DNA from: Anthoceros angustus
Taxonomy: Eukaryota; Streptophyta; Anthocerotopsida; Anthocerotales; Anthocerotaceae
Assembly (NCBI GenBank): GCA_010909165.1
Contig: MU008167.1
Coordinates: 1,042,001-1,106,000, forward strand
Length of the DNA stretch: 64,000 nt
Reading direction: 5' to 3'
Below, one piece after another: positions 1-12,328 of the stretch. The notes beneath the pieces were generated by a model. The model had not been told where the DNA came from, searched no databases, and saw only the letters and a list, made by a program, of their open reading frames with translations. The first letter of the stretch is position 1, and every line of letters starts with the position of its first letter. Both the position numbers and the translations under genes were made by a program.

Positions 1-120
1 CATCCGACTCTGCCAACTGCGACAATGATTTAGCAAAACTCCTAGGCATTCCCAGTTGCTCTACAATACCGGAAAGAACTTGATCTGGTCAACATTGTCA
101 CAACCTACCCCAACGCTGAC

Positions 121-2172
121 CTGAATAGCATCTTTTGTAATCTGATCCGAGTTCAAATGCTTCTCCATCTCTATTTCAATCAGTAAAGGCCTTGCTTCCC
201 CAATAGTTATCTCTCTCCTTTCTGTTTTATGAGACTTGAACACCTTCTCCATCTGCAAGAGTGAACGGTGACAACAAACACATCAAGAGCAAGACTATGG
301 GCTGGATTGGCACCTTCCACAAGACATCCATCAATCTCTTCTAACTACAAAGCCACATCTGGGAACTAGAGTCAGCTTGAATGAGCTCACATCGAAAGCT
401 AGCTTACCCTATAAATTAACTCATTAACTGCAAAGCCACCACCGCTACTCATGATATCCACAGGGACACGAACTCTTCCGTCAGGAATATCCAGCTGAAT
501 TTTGCGATTATCTATGCTGCCGGACCTGTACAGTTTCCTAAACATTTCTGATGCATCTCGTGAACTGCCTCCAGAGTCACCCTGCTCGACAGAATATCAC
601 AAAAGAAACTGCTCAGAGAAGCTCGCCAGAATCCAGCTCTCAAGTGACTTCTGCACGTCCGTATAGCAGAGGCAAATCAGCACCTCTGTCGACTGCTGTG
701 CGCCAATCAAAGTATCCAGAATTCGATTTTCCACTGTCTTTTCAATCTCCTTTGCAATCCTCGTGCGCACCTGAATAAGATCATTCAGGCCAAACAATGC
801 ATAAACTGCCACCATATGGCTCCTCCTAGCCCCCAGCACATGAAAAACTAACAATCTGCACCTGCAATCATACCTTTTGCCGCTGCAAGGATATCGCGTT
901 ATCTACAAGGTCCCGGATGATCTGGTCCACATCACGACCATGAAAACCAACCTCTGTAAACTTTGTGGCCTCCACCTGCAATTGCAAATAGCTCCGATCA
1001 AGAAGATAACAAGAATCACTTCGCCCAAAAGGGGTAACCGTAGTTGAGCTGAACAGAAGCAGCTCTGCTTTGGTAACACCCAATGCGGGAAGGTGTGCAT
1101 ATCTATCGACTAGATAGCTGTACCTTCACAAAAGGTGCATAGGCCAATTTAGCTAAACGCCGGGCAATTTCTGTCTTCCCACACCCTGTGGGACCAATCA
1201 TGAGAATATTTTTGGGTACAATCTCTGCCCTAAGATGCGCAGGAATTTTGTGCCGTCGCCACCTGTTGCCTGTCAAGCATCATATAATCTATAAGAGCCT
1301 CCACACGGTACAGGGAAATCAGGCGTCCTCAAGCATAATCACACCTTCTGCAGATCGGTTGGAGGCGGAGGGGTTCTACACACAAGCTAAGTAATGGCTT
1401 TCACATCTGCTGGGCATGCAAGCACATTCCGGATTCGGTGCTAAGCATGACAACAGTGTAAAGATCACCATACAGAGTGACCTACACATTTGTGAAGTAG
1501 ATCACACAAGAGGCAGCAGCAAGGCTTGGAAGCGCATACGCAGAGCCACTGCCACCGCGCGTTTGGCTTCAGTTTGTCCAACAATATATCGGTCCAGCAT
1601 CTCCACGACTTTTGCAGGAGTCAGTGCATCCGCCCCACTATCATCTGCAGCCCACGCCCTCCCTCTGTAAACCTCCAAATCCAAAAAAAAATCACACACG
1701 ACACCAAATCACAGCTAAGACTCAATCCCACACAGTACCTGAAAAATCCGTTTCGGAGGCACCTTCCAGAACAGGGAAATCAGCATGATCGGGCGTTATT
1801 AGCACAGTCCCATCGACCTGTGCAGATCTGCAGCACAAGGCCACTGTCAACTCCAATTCCATCATCCAGACACCCTAACCAGTACCATCCCACACAAAGT
1901 CCATCCACAAACCCCATGCCAAATCCACAAAACAGCAATCTCTAACCTAATCCCAATTGCACACAATCCACACGCAAGGTCCAGAAAGCCACTAACGTCG
2001 ATAGCCGAAGGACGTCACACAAGGACGCTGCAGGCAAGAGCTGCAGTGGAGCAGACGCGGCACGCCAACCTCCAGCCCTGGTGCTCACCCGCAGTCTGGA
2101 GATGCGAGAGCCAGCCACGGCAGCGGCTACTGAGCCACGCAACCGCAGCCTGCGAGCCACGCCGATCATCAT
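121..2172 (-). CDS. HSLU: HslU (ClpY) AAA+ ATPase of the HslUV protease, 5' part, probably organellar
   Basis: HslU is the ring ATPase that unfolds substrates for the HslV peptidase; in eukaryotes it is expected in mitochondria. Seven exons read on the minus strand with GT-AG borders: about 2172-1990 (donor uncertain), 1668-1540, 1269-1124, 975-874, 770-684, 581-408 and 252-121. The start at 2172 opens an Arg/Ala/Ser-rich leader typical of a mitochondrial presequence. Exon 2 has the family N-terminal box ([17 protein letters not shown]), exon 3 the Walker A motif GPTGCGKT, and exon 4 the KFTEVG box. The axial pore motif, normally GYVG, reads GFHG here. Exons 5-7 cover the inserted I-domain region. 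The Walker B exon (IDEIDK) and the sensor regions lie beyond the left edge, so the gene is cut by the window. HslU is patchily distributed in eukaryotes. Family identity is very secure; the targeting is inferred. Confidence 0.93.
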
Positions 2173-2965
2173 TTTCCCCAATCTGATCCCTGTCTTGCTC
2201 CGCAGGTCCGCCTCCAAGCCTATCACAGCCTACTACATCCAACGTCCCACGGCACCGACTCCTCTGCACTGATCTGCATGCGCCCGGGGATGGAATTGGC
2301 CCTGGCGACCTAACCGGGGCAGCAAGGCGGATGTGCGCAAATTGCGCACTCGAGGTAACACGGAATTCCTGCACGCAATCTACCACCTCTGCTGCCGCAG
2401 CAAAAATCTCCAGATTGCACAAAGCCGAGCCTTCAGGCGGGCTACGCCCGGTGGACACTGGAGGTAGACTCAAATTCTTAGCTTAATCCACCAGCGACCC
2501 AGCGCCCTGCTGAGATCCGGGACAACGCGCAGCGAACTTTCGTGGCTCGCCGCTTGCCACTGCCTACAGTATCAGCTTTTATGTATCGCGCTTTTTCTCA
2601 GCCAGTACGAAAGCTGGAAAGGTTGCAGAACTTACAGGCGGACGGTGACGTCGTGGACCTACAGCGTTGCCATGCGGACGCTTGCCAAAGTGCGTTGGAA
2701 GCGGGTTGAGATTTGGGAGGTTTTGAAGCTCCAATTATGATGCATATTCGAAACAAAAATATCAGCTGCTCGTAAAAAATGGTAGGTTATAAGAGCTGCT
2801 CGTAGTTAATTCTGTGCTTTATTGGAAGGGATATGTGTTAGGTACAAGAGATTGAGAGATAACCATCCACACGAAATCAAATCAATTCGGTAGTGTGAAC
2901 GATAAATCCCCTCTAGAGTACCTGTTGGAGGGATCCATTTTCCAATATCACGAACACCTCACACG
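2173..2965. other. Upstream region of HSLU, no supported gene
   Basis: The first part is GC-rich and fits the promoter and 5' UTR of the minus-strand HSLU gene. From about 2720 the base composition drops sharply to AT-rich, marking the border with the repeat block that follows. An open frame at 2473-2015 overlaps the HSLU leader in another frame and has no recognisable features. Confidence 0.4.
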
Positions 2966-3262
2966 AGAAGATCCATGTAGCTTTACAAGATATCTTGGTT
3001 AGAATAGTATTGTAGGCACACTCTGAGAAGATCCATGCAGTTTTACTAGATATCTTGGTTAGAATAGTGTAGTAGGCACACTCAGAAGATCCATGCAGCA
3101 TTACTAGATATCTTGGTTAGAAAGGTATAGTAGGCACACTCTGAGGGGATCCATGCAACTTTACTAGATATCTTGGTTAGAATGGTATAGTAGGCACACT
3201 TTGAGAAGATCCAGACAGCTTTACTAGTTATCTTGGTTAGAATGATACAGTAGGCACACTCT
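2966..3262. repeat. Tandem repeat, about 59 bp x 5
   Basis: Five head-to-tail copies of a unit of about 59 bp, each containing the core ACTAGATATCTTGGTTAGAA followed by a TAGGCACAC segment. Copies differ by a few substitutions and one short deletion. A decayed sixth unit appears near 3541-3580, inside the next repeat block. The open frames here (peptide cores like CAYYTILTKIS) are by-products of the repeat. Confidence 0.85.
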
Positions 3263-3284
3263 GTATCAGGATATTTCTTCATGT

Positions 3285-3725
3285 CTTTGAAAGAAATAGT
3301 TTCAATAAGGACACATGAAATATATTGGATACAAAAATTCGTTTGAACAATTGGAGCTTGTCAGCCACTTCTCCAATGCGCTTCAAAATTTACAAAACAC
3401 TGTCTTGTTTCTCTTTGAAAGAAATGGTTTCAATAAAGACATATGAAATATATTACATATAAAAATTCATTCGAACAATTGGAGCTTGTAAGCCACTTCT
3501 CCAATGCGCTTCAAAATTTACAAAACACCGTCACATCTGGATGGAACGTTAGATATTTTAGTATGAATGGTATGTTAGGCATAACCTGAATCAGGATATT
3601 TCTTCATTCCATACCCTCTTCCTCTTGGTTTCGATAGAGACACATTGGATACATAAATTCATTTAGACAATTGGAACGTGTAAGCCACTCCTCCAATGCG
3701 CTTCAAAAATTACAAAACACCCTCC
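3285..3725. repeat. Tandem repeat, about 120-130 bp x 3
   Basis: Three related segments, each containing a fragment reading TTTCAATA(A/G)(A/G)GACACAT, then CAATTGGAGC and TCCAATGCGCTTCAAAA, starting near 3285, 3411 and 3590. The third is more diverged and is preceded by a decayed unit of the neighbouring 59-bp repeat. The two repeats therefore look like parts of one higher-order satellite. Confidence 0.7.
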
Positions 3726-4883
3726 ACACCGCGGTGCAAGGTTGAGGTGTGGAGGGAATACTGGCCCAAGTGTGGATGGTTTTTTTGTGATAGACCGTAG
3801 GGTAAGAGACAATTTTGATGATAATCTCAAATACTTTTAATTTTAATCACACCTTGTTCCCTACATTAAAAGGTAGTTTATCTCCTATATGGCATCATTC
3901 TTTTTTTCTATAGGATTGAGCCCTGGCTAAAATTCCTTTGGCAATCTCAAACCTAACTTCAACGATCAAACTTGATCGTAATTATCCCTGTGAATCAGCT
4001 TTCAAGGATAATGATACTCAAGGTCAGACTTATCCTAGTGCATCTTAGGTTTCTAATGACTACGTAGTATTAGCTGTAACTAAGATCGACCAAACACACT
4101 TGAAAATTATGGCCTCGCACACTAGATGGCCTACTAGGGGTAATCAATATGTCACTCTCGAGAACGCAAGTCTCTACAAAAGATTACTTGTGGCCTACTA
4201 GGGGTAATCTATATACCACTCTCGAGAATGCAAATCGCTATAACAAAAGACTTTAAATTACTTGAACGGTGGGAAGAGAACTCCTATGAGGCCACACCAC
4301 CACTTGGTTACATTTCTCTACGGTTTGAGGGATGAAGATCACAAACTCTGGGCCTTATGACAAAACTTGTCAAAACATTCTCCCGGGAAGGAGACTGGGT
4401 TGTTGATGCTTCTGCAGGGGGCAGCATGACAAAATTGGCAGCATTATTGAGTGGCTAGAACTATATTGCGATTGAAGCCGATTTGAGGTGCGCGGGTACA
4501 TTGAACAACGCATACATGGTGTACAAGTCCTACCAGACGTAGAGGAAGAGCTAACGTTCGAGCCGCATCAATGCCTCGTGAGAGGCTTTTTAGAAAGTTG
4601 CATATACATATGGTAACCCGTAATATAATCTGAATAAAGTATATAGTGTTGTTCAATATAATAATAGGATTTTATTCTAATTCTTTTTACCCTCATAAGA
4701 TTTAAGGTTTTGGGTTGATGATTTAGAATTTAGGATTGATGTGTCCTCCATACACACCAAAACATGAAGAAAGTTTTATCACATTTTTTAGGATGGGAGT
4801 TGTGCCGATGTTTGTTGAAATTCAATTAAATTAAAATTCTTTGAGTGAATTGGGGATGAGAATCCCACTTGCTTAGTCCAAAT
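3726..4883. other. AT-rich intergenic DNA with a 2-copy repeat at about 4124-4250
   Basis: No gene is supported. A unit of about 65 bp containing GGCCTACTAGGGGTAATC and CACTCTCGAGAA occurs twice in tandem at about 4124-4250. The rest is AT-rich, unique-looking sequence with only short open frames. Confidence 0.5.
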
Positions 4884-5307
4884 AGAAGAAGAAGAAGAAG
4901 AATTTTATTGAAGTCCACTAAGGACGGATTTCCGTCTGGAACTTGGTACTTAACAACTTGTACCATGGTGTGCCCCTAAGGTACTTGCACCAAGGGCATC
5001 CACTCTCTTCAAGCACCCCATCTAAGTACCGATCTAAGTGCAGGATGCTTAATCACTATGTTATAAATGTGTGTCCATTTGGCCTAAGCCATTTGGACCA
5101 AATAGCTTAGGCCAAATGGACACACATTTGTAAGAACCTCGTGATTAAGGATCCTGAGTTTAGATCGGTACTTGGATGGGGTACTTAAAGGGAGTGATGC
5201 CCTTGGTGCAAGTAGCTTAGGCACACCATGGTACAAGTTGCTAAGTACCAAGTCCCATGACGGAAATCCGTCCTTAGTGGACTTAAATAAAATTCTTCAT
5301 TCTTCTT
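4884..5307. mobile_element. Foldback (inverted-repeat) element with (GAA)n/(TTC)n ends
   Basis: The sequence is an imperfect palindrome about 424 bp long centred at position 5097 (TTGG-A-CCAA). Each arm is about 210 bp. The arms share AAGGACGGATTTCCGTC at the outer end, GTACCATGGTGTGCC in the middle and CCATTTGGCCTAAGC near the centre. The left end is a GAA run and the right end a TTC run. One arm recurs alone at 17869-18081 and a partial arm at 21571-21720, so this is a dispersed family. No coding capacity is seen. It could be a foldback/MITE-type element or two SINE-like units joined head to head. Confidence 0.75.
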
Positions 5308-5599
5308 AGTTTTGTAAATCGTCATACGGGTATGTGATATGCGCCGATTTCCCATCTGCGATGCATAGATCCCACACCTTATTGTGCTGTGTGTGGTGGA
5401 TGGTTGTTCATCCCTGTCGCATGATAAAGAGCTCGCGATCTATTCAGCTTTGTAATTTGATGGTGTTTTGTGAACTGTGTGTGTGGGCAGGCGACGAGGA
5501 TATCCTGGCAGATAACGCTGCCACTTTCCTCTGAAGTCTGGTCAGTCCAGGCGGGGGGAACGGAGAGGCAAGGTGAGCCACGATCGCGTCGTAGTGGCT

Positions 5600-6836
5600 A
5601 TGGCGCCTCTTCCGCCACCGTCCTGCTCTGAGTCCTGGTCGCCAGCCGCGTCTGCATCGTCCGCGTCCGAATGCGGGTCGGAGAATGTCGGCAGATGGCC
5701 GCTGGAGGTGCGCTACAACGGAGGAGTGATCCGCGTGTTGCACCAGGCGCAAGCCCGGGGCCTGCCGCCGCTGCCGTCCGCGCTGCACGGCCTGCTGCGA
5801 GGTCACGGCCGCGCGCTGGCGGCGCGCCTGGCGGAGCTGCAACAGGGAGCTGAGCAGGCCATTTGCAAGGTCCAGGCTGCGGTGGACAGCGCCGTGTGCA
5901 AAGCCGTCACTTCCTGGTTCCAGCTGCCTGCCAACGCGGTGCGGCAGCAGGCAAGCTTCCTCCAGCCTGCTTTGCATCAAAGGATTGGATTGTCGTCTCT
6001 ACAGCTGCGAGGGATTCTTGCCATTTTCAGAGTGCTGTGTTTTGCTTTCCTTCGCTCCTTGAGCAGGGACGAGAGTGAGCTTTTTCCGGATGGTGTGATT
6101 TCGAGCTCCTGTGCGCAATGTCGGAGTGTGTGATGTCGTCTTGGCGAATTTTGCGTTCTAAGCGTTGCTTCGCCTCGCTGGCTTTCTTTGAGTGATGGTT
6201 TGTGGAAGGTTTTTAAATCTTCGCGTGTGCAGAGGGGGAAGGTTGCCAGCGGGAAGTCGTGCTCCTTGAGAGCGCACAATTTTGCAGCCATTATTCCGGG
6301 AGATTCAGTTGCGGAAGTGGTGGTCACGAGCAGCATCTTCAACTTCTTGAACATCTACAATACGCTGCTCATCACTCGTCTTGTCCTCACGTGGTTTCCA
6401 AATCCTCCCGAAGCCATAGCGAATCCCCTCAGGTCAGTTAGCCTTTGTGCTAGTGCTTGGGACGGAACAAGTACCATTGCTGGAGACGGAGCAAGTACCA
6501 TTGCTTGGGACGAAACACTTTCTGACACCGTGTTGTTGTGATTGCAGCACGATATGTGACCCCTACCTGAACCTCTTTCGTGGCATTATTCCTCCGCTGG
6601 GGGGTACCCTCGATCTTTCACCGATTCTGGCTTTCCTGGTTCTCAATGTTTTCACAAATACGGCTTCGGCCCTTCCGGCCGAGCTGCCAAGAGATGGCAG
6701 CAATGCTGGTCCTGGTGCGACTGCCTTCACAGATACCGCTGCAGAGGGAACCACATGGAGACAGCGGGCATACTCGAAGAAGGCAGGGATTCTTAGAAAG
6801 CAGGTTATCGCTGCTGATAAGGAAAAAAGTAGGTGA
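5600..6836 (+). CDS. YLMG1: YlmG/YGGT-family plastid membrane protein
   Basis: YGGT-family proteins are small integral membrane proteins; plant YLMG1 proteins act in plastids and are linked to nucleoid distribution and thylakoid biogenesis. Exons are about 5600-5938, 6233-6432 and 6548-6836, giving about 275 residues. The first ATG is at 5600; the exon 1 donor is inferred from phase, the other borders are clear. The N-terminus is Ser/Pro/Ala-rich like a transit peptide. Exon 2 encodes AHNFAAIIPGDSV, the first hydrophobic segment (FNFLNIYNTLLITRLVLTW) and the FPNPP motif. Exon 3 has CDPYLNLFRG, IPPLGGTLDLSPILAF and the second hydrophobic segment, all family hallmarks. The Ser/Lys/Arg-rich tail is unremarkable. 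The gene converges on VPS35, with stops 197 bp apart. Confidence 0.9.
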
Positions 6837-7033
6837 AGAGTTAGAGGTAGGTCAAGAGTTAGGGAATCACGACATCCTTTTACCTTTTGTTTTGTGCCTT
6901 GATGTATTCAAATGTACCTTCCCAAGGATTTCGCCTGTTCTCGCACCGATACGTGAAAGGTACTGGGCGCTCTGCTTTAGTCTATCTCAGTGGCAAACTC
7001 AAGTGTCCCTCTTTAATTCACTCAAAAAACTTC

Positions 7034-10000
7034 TTACACTTGAATCACTGCATATCGGTCCGAAAAGTCATGTCCTTTCTGCTTCTGGAACTGAATGTAG
7101 CGCTGAGTGTTGTTAAAGAACGCATCTACCATCGGATCCTTGGTTGCGTTCTCACTTTGCATCTCCGTCACAATCAGCTCTATAAGGCCCTGAATGATAC
7201 TGCTCGTCACTTGTGGGTTGCCTTTCTCGTAATAGTACATGTACCTAGCAAATTTTGCGGGAAGCCAATGTCAGACAATTGCTCGGTTTGCACGCATCCT
7301 GCAGACAGAAGTGAAATCCAAGGGCTCTTACTTGTTGAGAATCTCGACAAACAAAGTCATCGGACCGTTGCTGCCTCTGGTAGCACTCGACATTTGTTGT
7401 GCAGCGTTTGCAATTCTCAGAGCCCTCTTCAGGCACAGTAGCACCCTGAAGAAACACCACATCAGTTTTCACCTCTGTGCGGGGCAAGCAGAGTCTGCAG
7501 GAAAACCTTGTAGGAACGCTAGACGAACCAATACCTTTCGCCATCCTTTGTGCCACCTTCATCCTCGACCCAAAACAAGTGAGAGCATGCAAAAACTGCT
7601 CTACATTGGTCTGGCTTCTTTAAAAGCTTGGCAGAATACTGGAGGAAGTGCAGCGTGTTAGCTCTGCAAATCATTGTCCAAGTCTAAATAGACATGTACT
7701 CCTTGGGTATGAGAACTCACCCCCGTGGCCTTATGGGTTAGCGTGTCCCTATTCTCTACACCAAAAACGTTAGTTCTCTGCAGAGTACCGATAATCAACT
7801 GGATTGCCGTCACTTGAGCCTTTGAGTCCTGAATAGTCCAAATTCAGCAAGAGCGCCTGTTACAAGGTCGTAGCTGAACAAAAAGCACCTTACATAAAGT
7901 GCAACAAAGAACTCTGAAGCAGCCTCAAAAAGGTTGTATTCCAATATGCCATTATTGTAGCTCACCGCAATCTCTTCTTCGTAGATCATGAAGGCCTGAG
8001 TGAAGAACTCGTAGGCGACAGGTTCTAGGAAGCAGTCATTCGCGGCCTGTTCCAGAGAAAAACAGATACGTTCATAACCATAAACCCTAGTATCAATCAC
8101 AATAGGGAATCCAACAAAGCTGGCAGGGAATTTCGAACCTCAGCACACTGAAGGTAAAGCCGGAGGGCAAGTTCAGGTGTGGGCACCACTGCAAGGTCCT
8201 CGACTGTCTGTACACAAGCAAATATATACAAATGCTTCAGAGAAGCACAACTAGTTTAATGCAATCATACAACCAAAAATGCAACTACAGGTAGCTGGGA
8301 TGCCCAAAACAAGCTAAGTGACCACCTGATGCAAAAATTGAAAGATTTTATTTGATGACACTGAAGTTTGCTCTGTGGCAGCCTGGCTCTGAACGGACCT
8401 GACAAGCTGCACACAAACCAGCCAACCTCACACCATAAAACCTCGCAGCATATAAACCCCATAGCTGATCTTTGACAAATGAAGCCTCCTCCCTGTAACC
8501 ATAAAGCCTCCAGTTGCAGGCCAGGCTATTCCAAGACAAGCCGCACCTTCAAGGCTGCAAAAATGAGGGGGGGCAGGGTAAATTCTCTCCGCTTTGGACC
8601 ACCTTGACTGAAATGCTTCCTGGCAGTGTTGAGGATCTGGCACATGCAATTCAAGCAAAACTCACATCAGGACCTACAAATGCCCAAAGCACAGTCTGCT
8701 GTAGTCCATACACAGAACAGACATTTAAGAATCAGGCAAGTAATGTGAAAGACAAAGTTGAAAATGCAAGACACCAGTCCGGACCACTTACTTTGAACAT
8801 CTCACCAACGTCTTCATTGACAAGCATGTGAACCAATCGAGCCACTAGATTTTGCTCCTCCTTGAAATCTTCTTCATCCAACTACCACAAAAAAGTCAAA
8901 ATATGAGTTGAACCTCCTGACATATCAGACGCAGTGAACCGTCATGCGACATTTGGGCAAGACAAAAGCGACAAAAAAACTCACTGCTTACTTCTTCAAC
9001 TGCAGGGGCACCTTCACCGTCTTTGATTAATTCCTTCAAAAGTTCAAAAAGCGCTTCAACCTGCCAAGGAGCAACAGACATTGACACCAAAATTAATTAG
9101 CACCCAGACCTCCATCAAGGGGAAAGATTATCATTCAATCATAGTCTCACACCTTTTCAGCTGACGTGATGATAGTGTTGTTTTTCATTATACTTTGGAT
9201 GATGACAACAGCCATGACCTTGTTCGTGTCATAACTCAGATGCTCCATAATGCGAGGGTAGTTGGTTAGCTTCAAAACTGTGACTACATCATTGTACTTC
9301 TCCAATGGTGCAGACAGAAGGGCAACAATCTGCTTTGTTGCCTTGATATCTTTCACCTTCCCTTTCCCTTCAAGCTTCTTTACACAAGCTCCCTGAAAGG
9401 CGCCAAACAGAAATGTCAAACAAACTATTGTGCAAACAAAGTGGGACCAACTGGTGCACAACACGAGAGCAATGAAGAAGCTACAGTACCAGCACTTGAT
9501 CTACATAATCAAGCCGATCAATGTGGACCCGGAGAGTGAACGTCAGAAGAGCAACATGGAGACTGACAGCTCCAACCAGTGGCATATCGGGTTGTGCCTC
9601 AATAACCTACAAATATCGCATACATGATGAAGTGTCAGAAAGCTAAAGCTACGGTCACCCTTACCAACATCTTCATTCAAAATCCTGCTCAGCAGCCTTC
9701 ACAATGTACCCACCAGCATTTGGGGGCCAGGTACACCTCAATTATCACCTCAAAAACCTAACTAGGTGATCCATTGAAGGACGAACCTTAACAACAGCAT
9801 GGCTTAGCTTGGTGAAAGCCTCCACCTGCAGGAATTCTGGTAGCACCTGCCCAATGTATTCTTTCCCGTGAGAATTCCACCAGGCCAGCGAAAGTGTAAA
9901 AGGAGCCCAAAAGAAAACCTGAGTACCTCCGGTGAAGATACAGCATAGTTTGAGAGCCGTTCCATCAGCTGTGACATGACAGTCTTGATATCCACACTTG

Positions 10001-12328
10001 GCTGATACAAACACAAAATAACACAACTGAGCTTACCCAACGAAACGTAACATTGCCTGGGAACAGAATGAGCCACGAAAGTGGTTACTGTAACCAGCAT
10101 TAGAAATCAACCTGCATAAGTTGAGGATCACTTACTGACCTGAAGTTGAGGGCAAGCTCCTAGCAGGGTTTCTAAAGTCTGAAGATGGAAGTCATCTGGG
10201 AAAACTTGAATGATGCAATCCATCAGGTAGTACTGAGCAAGCTCATCCTTGCAGTTGACTACCTGCACAAGCCTCACACAAGTTTGTTCAATGCAACCAT
10301 GTACTACATGTGACTGCCTGGTTTAGCTTAGCCATACACTGTCTAAGACTGCTCAGAATCTTCACCTGCTCAAGAACACGAGGTAGCACAACATCCTTGT
10401 ACATCTCCAGATCCACCCCTTCCAGTTGACTTAAGACATGCAGATTTTTACCAACCTGCATGACTAGAAAGCTAGTTTTAATTTTTGGAGCACATCACCT
10501 TGTCCATCTTCTGCCGTGCTTGCAAAACTGGAAGCAAACATCCTTCCTGTATGACGCGCTCTTACCAAGTCACGCAGCTCACTTCTTTCCTTCTCCCGTT
10601 TGTCCTTCTCCCGAGCAGGTCCCTGCAGACCAGAAAATTTCTCATGAAGTAGCTTGGCACGACAGCATCACCTGACCTCACGTATCTCTCACAAGCACTC
10701 CTGCATGAGCACGACTACTGTTTAGAAATGCCTCAACTAGCTAAGTCAGTCAGGTCCTGCACAAGCATGAAGACATTAGAAAAGTGTACCTGATGCTGCA
10801 TCCGGACCCAGAGCTTATTCATTTCAGTGAAATTTTGCAAAACGAACTCCACTGCGTCCATCACAGTCCCACCCTCCCTACAGACAGGAGTCAGGTCAGC
10901 AGGGGCCACAGACATGTCACGACAATGCTCAAGTTTACAAGAACCGAGGTGTTCATGGCATTGCAAAATTGTTCCAGTGAAAAAGAAGCTCAACCATACC
11001 CTTACTATCAGAGCCAATATCAGCCAGTTTGTGCCCGCTAATGTGAGACAGCAAGCTTAAAAAATGGATACTTACCCTTCATATTCAGAGCCAACATCAG
11101 GAAGTTTGTCCCTGCTGATTTGAGACAGATAGCTCCGCAAAAACAGTCCTCGAATAGGGTGTTGAACACCACGGCTCATTTCCACTAGGTCCCTCAGCAC
11201 ATCTTTTGCAGGGGCCTCCTTAGACTTGATATACACTGAACCAACTGTACAAAGTAGGTACCTATATATGTAGACTCATGGTTAACTATGAAGACAGTTT
11301 TGTCAAAAGACCCTCCCATGCCCTACATTTGGGAAACTCTTGCAGCAGCTGGTGCATTCAGCCAGAAAACAAAGACTTACAGGCGTGGCAGTATATTGCC
11401 AGCATGTTGTACAAGTTCATACAGATCGGCATTTGTCCGGCCCCTCTTGGTCTCCTCTTTGAAAAAGACCTCCAGCTGTCGTAGTTCATCGAAAGTTCTC
11501 ATATCTGTGCTGGTTAAGGGCAAGCTTATGTTCTAGCTCCAACACTGAAAACTCATGGCCTGTCGAAAAGAAACACAGAAGGATACAAAGCTCGTAGTAC
11601 TTTTGAGGGGACAATTTTGACGTCCTCAACTCTGACAACATCTGAGCAGAAAATTTAAGGGCATCTCGGAGATTGTTGGCATCCTGCATTACCCACAAGG
11701 ACATATCGGAAAGCACCAGATCTAGTCAGGCGAACTCATCAACAGAACCATCTTCAGTCGTCATGAATGGAATCGGGAACCAACAAGTCACAGAATGAAG
11801 GACAAATTAAGTCAAGGGGAAAAAAACCCTGCCACCCGCCTATCCACACTGGCACGCTATGAACAAGACAGCATAAAATTGCATACAAGCTGGCCACACG
11901 AGAAGGGACCGGAAACCCGCACAGCGTAAAGGCAAGAAGAGTTAGCTCAGAATTTGCACATGAAGCCGGATCCTCCCTAACACATCCTTACCTGACCTAA
12001 CAGAGTCCATGCGTCACGGCTAATGGGACAACGGAAGTCCTTTTTCACTGCGCTGCATTTTCATGCAAACCAAAACTGGCCTTCGAAAGCATCAAAAAAT
12101 TTTCCATCCAGGTCAACCGAACTTCACAGTCCCAATACGACGCAAAACAATTCCCATTCCCTTTCCCGAAAACACATCCGAAGGCAAGCCAAAGCTGAAT
12201 CCAGACACATGAGCCAAAGAACGGACCAGGGCTCGGTGCATGAAGAAGGCATGGTGCTGCACGAGCGCCATGGCGTCAGCCAACCATTTCTCCTGCTCCT
12301 CCCCACTGGTGGACGTATCGTGCTGCAT
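7034..12328 (-). CDS. VPS35: VPS35, core subunit of the retromer cargo-recognition complex
   Basis: VPS35 is the alpha-solenoid scaffold that joins VPS26 and VPS29 and recycles receptors from endosomes. I can trace 22 in-phase exons: 12328-12227, 11683-11587, 11504-11381, 11261-11076, 10877-10790, 10622-10566, 10455-10366, 10262-10140, 10001-9927, 9846-9787, 9606-9490, 9392-9153, 9060-8992, 8881-8792, 8636-8547, 8406-8326, 8207-8139, 8046-7966, 7828-7721, 7638-7535, 7445-7332 and 7244-7034. They total 791 residues, matching plant VPS35 length. The N-terminus has [19 protein letters not shown] followed by [18 protein letters not shown]; the VPS26-binding motif region PRGL-like reads HPIRGLFLR in exon 4. 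Later landmarks are [24 protein letters not shown] and the C-terminal YIQFQKQKG. The first ATG in frame is 12328. No frameshift or missing segment is seen. Confidence 0.97.

Noticed and set aside
2966-3262. Regular repeats that might suggest a CRISPR array
   Set aside because: Units are contiguous and nearly identical along their whole length, with no unique spacers, in a eukaryotic context.
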